Assembly: GCA_033807775.1 (NCBI GenBank)
Contig: CM066318.1
Coordinates: 87,872,879-87,936,878, forward strand
Source of the DNA: Saussurea involucrata
Taxonomy: Eukaryota > Streptophyta > Magnoliopsida > Asterales > Asteraceae
Direction of reading: 5' to 3'
Length of the DNA stretch: 64,000 bases
Every line of letters starts with the position of its first letter. Position 1 is the first letter of the stretch. Positions 12,859-25,900 of the stretch are shown piece after piece. The notes below the pieces were generated by a model. That model made no database searches, was not told where the DNA came from, and saw only the letters and a list, made by a program, of their open reading frames with translations. Both the position numbers and the translations under genes were made by a program.

Positions 12859-13788
12859 AATGGTATCAGAGCCTTAGTTTAAGGGATTTAGGTGACCATT
12901 CGGGCCTAAACTTAAACTGTAAGATGAGGAACACAGCCGAGACATAAGATTTCCTCTAGGAACGATCACTATAATGTGCTTAGGAATAAGGTGCCAAGGA
13001 CAAACGTGTAAGGCAAGTTTGGGATTACACCTGGCCAGTGTAATTACGAACTTACAGGTACATGTGCGTGCTTACAATACCTTACTTATAGCAAATTTGT
13101 TGTGTCACGTCTAGCAAGGATTAACTATCGGTTTCTTTCAGTTTAGCGCTATGGCTGGGAGAACGTTGAGGAATAGGTCAGCAAGATCCCGGAGGGATAG
13201 ACGAGCTCCATTGCTTGGGGAAGTGTCGTGTAAGAGTCATTATGATGTGATGTATGTAGACATCATATAGAAGAAACGTTGTGAAGAATGTTAAGAGTCG
13301 TCTAGAGGTAGCTCTTCGTGGATTCGGAGAGGATGAATGTTTGAGTTTGAGTAAGACTCCAGTTTCGGGAAAGTCCTAGTTATGGAAATTATGGGATAGA
13401 TCAGTTGGGATGGTAAGATAGAACAGTGTCAAAACCTTGAAAGTATCAATGGAGCCCTGACTTTTAGCCGAGCTTTTCATTGGCAGAATAAATGGAATAA
13501 GATATTTATAATAAATTGAAAGCATGTAGAAGTAGAAAGTGAGATAGTCGATCAAAGCGAAAATAGTGTGAAATGGTTGAGTAAGTGAGATGTGGAACGC
13601 ATGTACATCAAGTTAGTGTTTGATCGAGGGGGCGACCCTTGGTCGTAAGTGGAGTATCAAGGATAAGCTGCGTGAGTAAGCGGTTGACCTTGTTGAGTGA
13701 GTGGCCTTCTATTGCAAATAGAGTCTCATGCATAGCGTTATTTTATGTGACATGAAATTTTCACGATTTAAAAATAAAAACATAACTC
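12859..13788 (+). mobile_element. Partial second internal region after the second LTR
   Basis: This segment repeats 6793 to about 7730 almost base for base, including the primer binding site and the MAGRTLRN gag start (here with a one-base deletion). The match stops abruptly after AAAAACATAACT. The next base resumes the copia A reverse transcriptase. The order LTR-internal-LTR-partial internal is expected from unequal recombination that makes a tandem element, followed by a deletion removing the last LTR. Confidence 0.75.
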
Positions 13789-14520
13789 TTAAGGCCATAT
13801 TCCTCAAAAGGGACTTTTTCAGCAAGGACGTATACAAGGCATAAAACATCGAACCTGAAATTGAAAGTTGCAAAAATCCAGTTATGGATTAAGACAATCA
13901 TCTCGTAATCTTGTATATACAAGAAAGTCAGTGGGAGCATGGTAGTATTCTAGATTATCAGAAATGACATCCTAATGCTTGAAGGTGTAAAAACCTGACT
14001 AAGGAAGTATTTCATGATAAAGGATCTAAGAGACAATTCCTTGGTATAAAGATCTATTGTTATAGATCAAAGTGCTTAATTAGATTAAGCCAAAAGTACA
14101 TACATTGACAAAATTTTAAAACACTTCAAGATGAAGGGGTTATAAGAAATGAGGTTTGTCAATAGTATATGAACCGAATAAAGGGTTTTCCCATGCTTCG
14201 GCCATTGGTTTAAACATGTACACCGTGTTTATGTCTAAGAGACCGGACATCTCGTATGCCTTAAAGCATGACGAGTAGATTTTAGTCAGACTCAAGTGAT
14301 GCTCATTGTATAACAGTAAAGAACAATTTGAAGTATCTGAGAAGAACTAAAGAATGTTCTTAATGTACAATGGTAAGGAAAGAGATCCGTGTGTCTTAGG
14401 ATACATAGATGATGGTTTCCAAACCAACCATGATGACTAAAATTGTAGTAGGAGATATATGTAGAATGGAGGTAATATAAGTTGTGAGAGCTTAAATGCA
14501 TATTTACTTATAAAGTCCTA
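13789..14520 (+). pseudogene. Copia element A, 3' half: reverse transcriptase C-terminus and linker
   Basis: Piecemeal copia reverse transcriptase is readable from a KAFLNGEL-like start near 13795. It continues through a segment like IDRSKRLIRLSQ and YIDKILKHF near 14050-14120, and an RPDISYA-like piece at about 14240-14270. Stops and small indels break every frame. Comparison with the family order shows that the first part of the reverse transcriptase is absent between 5194 and 13789, so the junction removed several hundred bases of copia as well as gypsy sequence. Confidence 0.6.
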
Positions 14521-15442
14521 TCTGTTAGAACAATCATGATATTCATGATAGTTATATAGGTTTAAATTCTTTCTAATTAAGAATTTCAGTAAACTTTTAA
14601 ATTTTGGAACATTAAACAGTTATGTTTTACCATGTGATATGGCATACTGGGTATGAGTATATACATTAAACATTACTGTGTTCTTTATTAGCATGTTTAA
14701 GTATCCGTAAACAAATATGATGTTCATACTATTTAGAACCATCCTTGATCGATTATTACCAGTGGACTGGTAATAAATCAAGATCATTGTGAAGTCTGGT
14801 CATAGTCCAAGTTGGAAGTGCACTGGGTGCAACCAGAGTCACATGCGTTTGTCGGTGCACAAAGCGTTAGACAAGACCCACGGTCAAGATCACCTCATAG
14901 ATCGGAATCATAAGGTGAGTCCTGAAATAGTAAAACACTCTTTTATCATCAGACCTGAGATATGCGATGGGACCTAATGCACAACGAGTGTTATGCTTAG
15001 ATATAGTCTAAGGTTACCTTTAACCGGGTAGCCATAAGGGCTATGTTGGGTATAACACGAATTGTGTAGTTAGTCGTGCATATGCAACATGGGATTTGCT
15101 CCTCTCAAAATGAGAGAGATATTTATGGGCCCCTCGATGACATAGTTTGATATACATGCATGAACAAGTGGATTAGTTGGATTAATGACACTTGTATAAT
15201 CAAATATGTTGGGACCGAGAAACATAATCTTTGAACTACAAAGGATGAGATAGATCTACGCCTTAAGTTCAAAACAAATATCGTGAGGCAAAAGGATAAT
15301 GAATGATTTTGCTATGTGATTGATTAAATCAATCAAAATTGATCGAAGACAAAAGCACATTTACATAGCCTTGGGGGCGGTGACGTGTTGCTAGACGCTT
15401 ACCACCGTCTGTGTTACTGTGTATCGTGTGCAAGTGGGAGAT
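14521..15442 (+). other. 3' non-coding part of copia A, ending in polypurine tract
   Basis: No domain is readable apart from possible weak RNase H traces. The region runs into CAAGTGGGAGA (15431-15441) directly before an LTR start, which fits the polypurine tract of copia A. Confidence 0.5.
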
Positions 15443-16041
15443 TGTATATGCCCACGACACGTGTCACACAGAAATGCTACCAATGAGTATGTAAACCTAA
15501 GGGGTCGCACACAAAGAACACGTTTGCTTCCATTAGAAAGAAACTCGTTAAAGTCATGTTTGACAGTTAAATAGTTATTCTTGAAAGAATAATTAAATAA
15601 TATGTGTAAAATGTAATTATGATAATTACAGGGTTTTATAGTAAATATGAATAATTATTATTTAGATAAATATAATTATTCAGATAAATATTCGAATTCA
15701 AATGATTTGAATTCAAATAATTACAGATAAACATAAATCCTATACACTTACACATATTAGAATTATGGGTTCTTTTGGGCCAGCACTGGGTGGAATTCGC
15801 GTGTTCGTGTGTGGATACCATTAGAGGAAACCTGTGTTGGTTTCTTAGTGCCCCGATCGCTCAACCACAACAGTTCTTAAAAGGTACGATTCTAAACAAC
15901 CTATGGTGTGGTTGTTTAATTAAATACATCATTGGATCCGATTGGTTTTTTTTGTATTTAGAAAAGTTTTCTAAATTTTGTAACCGTCTTATTTATTTTT
16001 CCGCTGCGTTTTATACGTTACGAATCGCATCAAACCCAACA
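15443..16041 (+). repeat. 3' LTR of copia element A (about 599 bp)
   Basis: It begins TGTATATGCCC directly after a polypurine tract and ends AACCCAACA, with the TG...CA ends of copia LTRs. The partner 5' LTR was not found upstream of 3000, so the left end of copia A has been lost or replaced by the neighbouring gypsy LTR. AT-rich stretches near 15650-15720 are internal to the LTR. Confidence 0.6.
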
Positions 16042-16378
16042 ATATATATATATCGGTAAACTCAATTTTGATCCTTTTTGTATCAATATATCGCACGAAG
16101 TCATCTCGATTTTGAAGGTTTATCGCACGTTTCTGATCGTTACACACGTTTACCACCCGTCTCATAACCGGTAGTTTTCTTATATCGCATGCGTATTGTC
16201 CGGTATTATTCTCAAGTGTTGGTTTTGTCGTTAAAGACTCCATAATCAGAATTTAATTTTTGGAAACGGATTTAATTTTAGATTTGTTTTCAAATTTAAT
16301 TTTGATTTTCTTCCACATATATTTTCTCTAATTCTTCAAAGTAACACCGATTAACGATCAATTCTTTTTCAGGTAAGA
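16042..16378 (+). other. Leader before a coiled-coil gag-like gene
   Basis: This AT-rich sequence has no open frame of note and leads directly to the ATG at 16379. It is read as the untranslated leader of the next retrotransposon remnant, whose 5' LTR is missing. Confidence 0.35.
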
Positions 16379-17865
16379 ATGTCGTATCAAACTTATTCTG
16401 ATCTCAAAGAGCAAGTTTCCATTTTAGAAGCAAAGGTAGAAAAATATAGCGAGACTATTAATCGCCTAAACTTAGAAAATGTTGGAAATCTATGTATGGC
16501 AAACAGTCTCAGACAGGATAAGGAGATTCATAAAGAGGATAAAGAATATTGGAGAAAGAGTTTTAATGATCTTGATAGAAAAGCTCGTAGTGGTTCATAT
16601 CAATGTCTGCATGATAACGAAATTTCGGCACTCAAAGGACAGATTGCAGATCTTGAAGCTAAGGAAGAAAAGCGGATGGAAAGTGAGAAATCATTTCAGA
16701 ATAATTCAAAGAGGCTTGAAGAGACAACAAAAGCCCTGGAGAGTGAAAATTTAGATTTAAAGCAAAGGATATCTGTTTTTGAAAAACAATTTCCTGTTTT
16801 TGAAAAGAGAAAAAAGTTTTTGAAAAAGAAATGAATGCTTTTACAAAGGAAAGGCAATTGTTTATACACAAGCAATCTGATTTTTCAAAGAAATATTTTG
16901 AAGAGAAGAAGAGTCTTGAGCTTAAATGTTTAAAACTTTCAAACTAGATCTGTGACTTTGAGAAAGTTCTGATCTTAGAAAGAGCGAAGATTGAAATTGA
17001 ATGCAAATCTTTTACTGAAAAGAATGGAGAACTTTCTTTGAAAATAACTGATTTGGAGAAAGAATTGGACATAGAAAGCAAAGAGTCTAAGAAGAAGAAG
17101 GTTGAAGGTTGAAGGTTTTAAAGCAAAAAGTTTGAAAGATGATTTTGCAAAAGAAAGAAAGATTTTTCAGACTGAGATTTCTAAGCTTACAAAGAAATTA
17201 TCTGTTTTGTCAACTGAGATTATGATAGAGAAGAGGCTCAAATCTAATCTCCAAAAGAAGCTTGATCTAATGTTTGAGAAGAAAAATGTTTTTTTAACAA
17301 AGACAAGGAACTTGAAGCCAAAATCTCTGATATTGAATCATCCAATCTTACTAGTCCAAATACTATTGATCAATCTCTTTATGATGATTCAGCTAATTCT
17401 GTTTGTTTTTCTAAAACTGCTTCAAGTTCTATCCACAAAAATGTTTCTTCAAAGACCTGCATCAGATCAAATAACTTTTCAAAAGATCAGATCCGTACTT
17501 CTAATCTGTTTTATGATCCTCTTCTTGACAATTCAGATAATCAATCTTTCAAGAAAGTAAAGATAGTTTGGAGAGTTAAACAATTTGCTTCTGTTCCAAA
17601 GTCATTTGTCTCTGTTAAGAGTGACAAGAACAACAAAGCTTTCCATGCTAATCCTTTTGTGAAACCTAATCTTGTTTACTCTGTTAATCAGCTAATCAGG
17701 TTATCTACACAGAAGTTGTGTTGTTCTTACTATGGAACAAGTGACTTTGTGAATAAAAACCATGCTAAGTATTGGTATGGTTCTTATAGTATCTCTGAGT
17801 CTCATTCTAACAAGGCGTATAACCGTCAAGGATCCATCAAAGCATGGATACCCAAATCTTTCTGA
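16379..17865 (+). pseudogene. Coiled-coil gag-like ORF of a copia-like element, broken
   Basis: The first frame (16379-16834) encodes heptad-rich sequence (LKEQVSILEAKVEKY, then DKEYWRKSF). Similar lysine- and glutamate-rich coiled-coil sequence continues in other frames to 17560. A last piece (17659-17865) ends in AWIPKSF and a stop. The ending AW[VI]P-stop is shared with the gag frame at 45187-46167 (AWVPNKN-stop), and the aromatic-rich DKEYWRKSF resembles DTNYWKWEK there. Both therefore look like the C-terminal half of the same copia Gag type. At least two frameshifts and an internal TAG near 16947 make it a pseudogene. Confidence 0.6.
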
Positions 17866-19804
17866 TCTGTTTTGCACAGATGTCACGTGTGCTAAAATTC
17901 AGAATATTCTTTTCACATGACTAATAGTCAAAGGTTATGCCACTTTTGAGGGGGAGTACCCGGTTTTTCTCAATACATGTTTTTTTAAGTGAGTTCAAAG
18001 ACCGTGGTAATTTATTCTGAAAAACTTACTCGTGTCTGTTTTTCTTCGATTTTAAATTCCATAATTGCCACGTGTTATATGTTCTTGTCTTAGTTATTTT
18101 CATGTCTCATATATGTGTTGATTCTTTGATGGAAATACACTCGCATGATATCCTATTTGTTTTCACAGTACGTCATTTCATTTTAATTATTCAATTCTTA
18201 TCCTTAATATTAATTGTGACTTGTTCTTCACAATTAAACTTTCTTATTATTGTTTCATTTGTTGCATATACTGAGCTTAACCAGTCATTCTGTTTAGTGC
18301 TTGATCATGTTTATTGAAATTCAATTATTTCAATTTATATTGACTTCTGATTACCTCAAATCAAAACTCGTTCATAATTTTTTTTGACTTCTAAAACATT
18401 TCAGTTTAGAACTCGTACTTCAAATATGTACTTAAGTGTTCTATTTGGTAAAATAAAGGAGTCTTAGGCTTATATTGTTTCTATGGTTTATTAAGAACCG
18501 GAAGGACCTACCTAAGAAACACATCCTATTTATAGATATCAGTGAGGTGTCTAGATGCATAGATGAGTTCAGAGTGAAAAGAATATGGTGAGGATGTGAC
18601 ATGACTTAAAAGAATAAATTGGTCTGTACTAAACCGAGTCAGTTATCTGGGTTACCACACAATCGATTCATTCTCATTCTTTGGAGATGTATATTGAAAC
18701 ATGCATGGACCCAATGTCGATAACTCGTGTCACCCCACATAGCTACTCAAGTATCTCTCAACAGATGCTTGTTTCATATATTCACGTAGAATTAGCATAT
18801 AATCTATCTATTCCTCACTCGGAGGTCTTGGATATTGAAAAACGAAGACATCAGCTCTGGTCTCCGAACTTCATATTCTAATCACCGTGTCTATTGATCT
18901 TTAACTTGCATCACAGGTTAAACCAATATTTGAGCCAAACATATATGAATTATTTCTTTTACACAAGCACGAGTCTGTATGATTCCCTTTGCATATCTTC
19001 GTGATATTGTCGGAACAGTTTGAGAAATAATTTTTAAAATTTTACTTCAGTGATAAGTGATAACTGGAAGTCCTATCAGAGATACCCCGATGCCAACTCT
19101 GAATATAGGCCCCATAATTTTTATAATTGTTGTGATAACAATTACTATTGTGTTTTTGTGTTAGATATTTACCCCACATTGGTTACTTAACGGTTTTATT
19201 TGATATTTTGCTACTCATTAATTTTGTCTTTGAAGTTACATGATGCTCCGGATGCTCCTACTCATCATGAGGGGGAGAAATGATACAGATCCAAAGACAC
19301 TAAATATCAAGTTGAAGGGGAGTTTGCAAACGTTGCGGGGGGTAATTGTTATATGATTTTTGCTGATAAGATTACAAGTTGTTTGCTTTATTTGATTCTT
19401 ATATCCCTTACCAAGCGGTGTTTGCTACAAATTGTTTCCTCCTTCGAGCATACTGGTTCTACAAGTTTTTAAAGTTGGAAGTCAATTCAACTCGCGATTC
19501 AAAGACAAATTCTTTATTTTAAACTAAAGTTGCACTGTGGATTGTCATGCAACTCACACATTACCTCTCTTGTGTGCTTATCGGATGTGTTGAAAGCTGC
19601 GTTTCGTGCACTCAGTCGATGTTATTGTTCATTGAATCTGCTGATAAAGTTGAAACTGAAGATAAGAGCTTTACTCAAGGGGGAGCTTAGAAAGACATGA
19701 AGACAAGCAACACCAAAGTGTTTCAAAGATTCAAGAGTAAGAGAAGATCAAGACCTAAAGATTTCAAGACCATTTTCTTTCTTTATATAACTTTAGGGGG
19801 ATAT
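17866..19804 (+). other. Non-coding region with several polypurine-like tracts
   Basis: No integrase, reverse transcriptase or RNase H could be read between the gag end and the next LTR. Purine runs occur at about 17947 (GAGGGGGAGTA), 19268 (GAGGGGGAGAAATG), 19676 (CAAGGGGGAGC) and 19791 (TTTAGGGGGATA). The last touches the LTR and is the likely functional tract. Multiple tracts before the 3' LTR are known from Sirevirus-type copia elements, so this may be such an element with pol deleted. Confidence 0.4.
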
Positions 19805-20110
19805 TGTTAAGACCATAAATGTCCTATTAATTAGGAAGTTATATAAAGAATTATAGAGTTTGATTTATATTTGTAAAAGCCTTTATAATGATATTGGGCT
19901 TATTAGAGTTTATGGGTCATGGGCCTTAGGCTTAAAGCCTTGGTATTTATAGTCTGTTTTAGAGGAGTTTAGGTTAGACGTATTGATTATTGTAGTGTGC
20001 GCATCATAGGTTTAGAGAGAGTTTCATTCATTCATTTTAATCATGTAACTCTCTTAATCATTCAATACAAAGTAAAGCATTCGATTCAATACATTGTTAC
20101 TTGTTAAACT
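19805..20110 (+). repeat. LTR edge of the copia-like element, truncated
   Basis: It starts TGTTAAGACC directly after a purine tract. A TATA-like GGTATTTATAG lies near 19940. Its right end is unclear: LINE-derived minus-strand coding sequence begins by about 20110 and no convincing terminal CA was seen, so the LTR may be truncated. Confidence 0.45.
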
Positions 20111-20680
20111 GGGATCTACATATTTCAACCTGCATTCCGCGAGATTTTCCGATTTGCATAAGGCACGTACTTGTTCTATATTGTTTAGTGACGAAACAGT
20201 CCCGATTAGGCTGTTATCCAACTTCCTCATCGCTGCTCTATCCTCCTCCCAAGACCCGATGACTTCTTTAGGAACTTTTCTGTCCTCTCCATCCTCTTGT
20301 ACGCTCCTCACCGGGTTCTCCTTCACCACTTCACACTATGATCTCATGTTCGTCTTGTCCGCTGCAGTCCCCAAACCACGAAACTTACCTTCTTGATCAC
20401 TCGTCGTGACCTTTCTGACCGTGTTCCCATTACTGTTTTGTTCTCTGTTCGATGCGAAGGCCCTTATTTTGTATGATCCAATCCATATACTATTTAGTCT
20501 CCTTTCCATCTCCGTTATATTCACATTTTTAAATCGAGCGAATCCAAATCTCTTTCCGTTCTTCATTCTCCTTTTAGCCATATACAAGTCTCCTATATCT
20601 CTATAATGTTTGAAGGTTCTCCAAAGATTAGGCACTTCCCAGTCCTCCGAGAATTTGAAAAACATAAACGACGTCATATT
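20110..20680 (-). pseudogene. LINE ORF1 fragment with RRM domain
   Basis: Two minus-strand frames join across a frameshift near 20330. The first (20677-20336) contains an RNA recognition motif: FMFFKFSEDW as RNP2-like strand, a W...F..Y..I.D.Y segment, then KRFGFARFKNV as RNP1. This arrangement is typical of the N-terminus of plant LINE ORF1 proteins. The second (20329 to about 20110) has an acidic and basic linker and NSLIGTV, a segment usual after the RRM. There is no endonuclease or reverse transcriptase. The retained part is the 5' end, which is unusual because LINE copies normally lose the 5' end. Confidence 0.65.
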
Positions 20681-21667
20681 CTGGCCGCCGGAATAGCTCA
20701 GGTATCACCGATTACAAACTGTCCCAATGTCTGCATTCTCGCTTCTCCTTGCTCCCACACTCACAAACTCACCGGTCCATTCACATTCAAAGATTGCACC
20801 TCCTCATTATCAAGCCACACGTAGGGCTAGTAACGAGTAGAGTAGGAGTAGGGTAAGGCTTATTTCATTACTCTATCCATTTAAAATAGTAGGTAACGAA
20901 ATGGGTAATTATCAATCTTATAAAACTCATATCCTTATCCATATCATACCCACTAAATTAACGGGTAACTGATACATGCAAAAAAATAATTATTTTGAAC
21001 TATTAATAATATTTTTAAACCTCAAACATGTAAGTAAAACATAAGTCTAAATATATGGTAATTATTTTATATCAAATATATTAGTAAACATTGTAATATT
21101 ATCCTAAATAATATAATAATATAATATTTCAAAAACAACAATATGAAAATTAAAAGACAACATTTTTCGTTGTATTTATTTTTCTTACTCCTTGTTTCTC
21201 GTTTAATTATCAACCCTTTTACTTGATAAATATAAAAAAAGTTAAATTACGCATAAATATAACATATGTATGATGACGTTATAAAGAAAAACATTAATAT
21301 TTAATTATATATAATTATGTATAAATATATTAATATATAATTTTATAATTTTATATATATGGAATTAAATGTCTACAATAAAACAAATATTCAAAATGAA
21401 AACCAAACATAGTTTTAAGATTGTTTAATCATTACATTTTTCTAAGGGTTCTACCTTTGATAATAGAGAGATAATTTTTTTTTCATTACATAATTAAAAC
21501 TAGAACGAGATAGTAAAATTATTTTTGAAAACAAACATTTATTTTGGAATAAATTAAAATAGAAAGATGGACACATTATTTATGACGAAGGAGTATAAAA
21601 TAAGAATAATTAAAGTTTTGATAATATTGATTAAAAAAACTTTGCTAGACTATAAAATTTACATTAA
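20681..21667. other. AT-rich spacer, no gene seen
   Basis: After the LINE leader (to about 20825) the sequence is very AT-rich with many TATA runs and no open frame. No terminal repeats or target duplications were recognised, apart from a GACGAAGGAGTA near 21583 that could be a decayed MITE end. Confidence 0.4.
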
Positions 21668-21828
21668 GGGGCCGTTTACCAAATGCTTACTCGGGTAAGC
21701 GCTTACCAGTCAAATTTAATACTATCACTTACTTACCGGGTAATATTTTAGTTTGCCAAATCGGTTTCGTATGCAACAATTCACCCGGTAAGCCCTAACT
21801 GTGGTAAGAGTCGTCGCCATCACTTACC
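21668..21828 (+). mobile_element. End fragment of a Harbinger/Tourist-like TIR element
   Basis: GGGGCCGTTTACCAAATGCTTACTC resembles the GGGSCNGTTTG-type ends of plant Harbinger/Tourist elements, and the body has inverted TTACCGGGTAA-like segments. The fragment is cut by the copia LTR at 21829, so the other end is not visible. Confidence 0.4.
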
Positions 21829-22897
21829 TGTTGGAAATATTGTGGGAGGTTGGAAGTTTTCTTCCATCCCACATAGATGGAAATGGGAAAACAAGGAAAC
21901 CTTATAAACCCTTCCATTCAATTGAGATTTGAATGAATTAATGGGCTTATGGTGGGGGTTTCAAAGAAGTGCAATGCACACGCGCGCGTGCGACTGTGGT
22001 TGAGGCCGAGGCCAAGGGCGGTTTTCGCGGAGTGGCACACTTTGCACTTCGCATCGGAGCTGAGGAACCTCGCCCTGAGCTCCCAAGATTCTTTTTGCAG
22101 AAAATAATAGAGAAACGAGAGTATGTTATTGATATTTACGGTATTAATCGGTTCGAATTCGAATTTGAAGTTTAAAAAACGTGTTAAATGAGTCGGAGAC
22201 TAAGTCTCCAACTAACCCTAAGTAGCTCCCGATTTTCGGGATTAAGCCCACATTTTTGGCCCACGAGTTCAGTTTTTCGTATTCGCTGTCGTTTGACACA
22301 CACACACAAAATCAGAAAACTCTCTCTGTTCTCTTCTTTTCTCGGCTTTCTCTGTTTTTGGCAGCCCTTTCCCATCTCGTTTTTTGCAGCGATTTTGCTT
22401 AATATTCAGTTATCGTTGCTGTCGATAATATGAAAACACTACATCAAATCCTGGGCTTTGCGGTCTGGTACTCACAACTTTAGAGTGACCGTATAAAACC
22501 TTTAAGGACAGGTTTTCTCACCGTGCAGTTCGTTTACTCTTTGATCGACAACAAGTTAGTATTTAATCAGTTATCGTGTTATTTATATTCCGTTCACTAG
22601 AGTGAATAGTCTGCTTCTACCCCATTCTTTAACGAATCTATCGCGAAGGATAGAATTGTTTTTAGGTTAATTAAATTTGAGTTTTAATTGATAACCGTAC
22701 AATTTTATTGTTCTAAAACGATTTTAGTTATAAAATTGTTATCTTTATAAATAAAGTTGCAAATTTTATTTATAAAGTGGTGTTTATTAAAGTTCATATA
22801 ATCTCTTGTTGCAATCTTCTATAATAAAGCTGTATTTTAATTAGTTAAGTTCAATTAATTATTTTACTTGAATTTTACTGATACGAAAAATTCAACA
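21829..22897 (+). repeat. 5' LTR of copia element B (about 1.07 kb)
   Basis: It begins TGTTGGAAATATTG and ends ATTCAACA, a short distance before a copia gag start at 22923. No standard TGGTATCAGAGC primer site was found after the end, so the right boundary is less certain than the left. The open frames at 21969-22433 are chance frames in LTR sequence. Confidence 0.55.
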
Positions 22898-22922
22898 ATA
22901 TTAAAGGATTTATATTCAAGAA

Positions 22923-25900
22923 ATGGAATTCGTTAATTTTCGATTGATGCAACAAAACTTGGTCAAGTTGGACAGTTTTGATGGGTCCAACTACACACGA
23001 TGGGCAGAAAAAGTGAAATTCATGCTCATGGTACTTAAATTGTACTTTGTGTTAGACCCTAACTTGCAACCCATCCCTGAGAACCCGATACCCGTTGAAG
23101 GGAAAGAGTCGTACTGAGCCAGAATTGCCGAACTGGAGAAGCAGCGGCTACTCTGAAAGGAGTCGGAAACCCTGGCTTGCTAGCACATAAAAATGCTCTG
23201 TCTGACCGGCTCTATGACCTCTATGCCCCTATTACATGCCCCCGAGAACTCTAGACTGCCTTGAAGAGTAAGTACAAGGCACAAGAAGAAGGTACCAATA
23301 AGTACCTTGTGTCTCGATACTTGAGGTTCCAAATGGTAGACGAGAAACCAATACTTGAACAAATTCATGAACTTCAAGTATTGGTCATTAAGATGAAAGT
23401 TCTCAATATTCCTCTTCCTGAAATCTTCCTAGTAGGCGAAGTTGTTGACAAATTGCCCCCATCTTGGAAGGATATTAAAAAACAAATGACACATAAATCC
23501 GAAGATTATTCTTTAGACGATTTAATTAAACATATCAGGATTGAGGAAGAGGTGCGTAATAGGGATAAGAGAGGAAAGACCATCTTGAGTGCCAACAGCG
23601 TGCAGGCTGGTGGCAAAGGGAAAGCTAAATCTGGAGGACCCGTTAAAAAGTGGAATTTGGGTCCCTAAAAGAAAAACTTCAAGAGGTCTAGCCAATCTTC
23701 AAGTCAAGGGCCGAAACGAACGGGTAAGTGACATGTCTGCGGAGAGGCAGGGCACTATGATAGGGAGTGTAAGCTGAGAAAATTTGGTCCACAAGCGGCA
23801 GCGAATGCGGTTGTCGATATTGAGCATCTTGTGGTCAATCTGCACATGGATGAGATTGACATGATAGTCGAAGCTTCGACCAGGGTGATGGCAGGAAGAG
23901 GAGGTTGGTTTTTGGATTTTGGAGCCACGATCCATGTTTATGACTCCAGATCCAAATCTGCTGGTTATAATCTGGTAAGAGCCAGAAAACAGATTGTGAC
24001 GGCTAACTGCGGTAAAGCTGATATCGTCGAAATTGGAACTGTGTCGTTAAAGTTCTCCTATGGTAAGACTTTAACGTTGAATAATGTGCTGTACGTGCCC
24101 TCGATTTGCAAGTGCCTGGTCTCTCTGAACAAACTTCACGAGAACAGAATCGGGATTGCTCTCGAAGGTGGGAAGATTGTATTTCACAAGAGGCAACATT
24201 TCATAGGCAAAGCATACCGTCATTTAGGTATGTATCGCCTAAAATTGAGTGAAGATGGTTTCGATTTTGAAGCTAGTACTAGTGAGTCGATAGCTAGTAA
24301 TGCTCTATCTTTGTCTGAGCAGTCTGTAGGTTTTTTTGTTTGCGCTTTTGATGTAATTTCCAGTTCAATCAATAAAGTTAATTTTGAGTATCCTGTATGT
24401 TCTATTTCTTTATGGCACAAACGTTTAGCGCATACAAACATAAAGAACATTGAAAAAATTCAAAGTAAAGGATTAATCAATATTAACAACAAAGATTTTG
24501 GAAAATGTGAAACTTGTGTAAAATCCAAATTTACAAAGAAATCATTTCCATCTGTTAAAAGAGATACATCAATTTTAGAGTTGATTCATTCCGACATTTG
24601 TGAATTGAATGGAATACTTACCCGTGGAGGTAAGAGATATTTCATTACTTTTTATGACGACTTCAGCCGGTTTTTGCATGTTTTCTTATTACACTCAAAA
24701 GATGAAGCTTTTAATGCTTTTAAAATTTATAAAGTTGAAGTAGAAAATCAACTTGAGAAACGAATAAAAATCCTACGCTCAGACAGAGGAGGTGAATACT
24801 TCAATAGAGAATTTGATGCATTCTACGAAGAGAATGGTATCAAACATGAACACACCTCACCTTTTACTCCTCAACAGAATGGTTTGGAGGAACGTAAGAA
24901 CCGAACCCTTGTTGAAATGGTTAACTGTATGTTGAACCAATCGGGTCTACCAACCAATCTGTGGGGAGAAGCTTTACTGACTGCTTGCCATATTCACAAT
25001 CGGATCACTAGTCGTGTGATACCAACCAGCCCATACGAGCTATGGAAAGGAAGGAAACCAAACTTGAAATATTTTAGAGCCTGGGGTTGTGTTGCCTACT
25101 ATCGAACTCCTTATCCAAAACGATCTAAATTGGGAGCTCGTGCTATTAAAAGCATATTTGTGGGATATGCTAGAAATAGAAAGGCTTATAGATTACTGGA
25201 TAAAGAAACATGAGTAATAGTAGAATCCAGAGATGTAGAATTCTTTGAAGACAAGTTTTCAGAAGATGCTGAAAGCTCAGAAAGAATACTGGCTCCAAAT
25301 CTTCCTAGTACGTCTCGTGATAGTTCGAAAACCTCTAACAAGGTTGACGAACCACGTAGAAGTACTAGAGCAAGAAAAGAAAAAAGTTTAGGAGATGATT
25401 TCCTTTCAACTTAGTAGAAGGGACACAAAAGAAGGTGACGAGAGAGGTCATTTTCTCAATTAACATTGAAGATGATCCTAAGACTTATAAAGAGGCCATG
25501 TCTTCAAGGGATGCTCCATTATGGAAAGAAGCAATAAATGATGAAATGGGCTCTATTATGGGAAATGGAACTTGGGAATTAGACGATTTACCCAAGGGAG
25601 CAAACCCCATAGGTTCCAAGTGGGTATTCAAAAGAAAGTTGCACCCTGATGGTTCAATCTCAGTATTTAAAGCTAGATTGGTAGATAAAGGATATAGATA
25701 GAAAGAGGGTGTCGATTATTTTGACACCTATGCTCCGATTGCTAGAATTAGTTCTATCTGAACTCTTATAGCAATCTCAGCCATAAAAGGACTATACATT
25801 CATATGTGAAAACAGCCTTTTTGAATGGTTATTTAAACGAGGAGGTTTATATGGAGCAACCCGGAGGGTTTGTGGTACCCGTACAAGAGAACAAAGTGTG

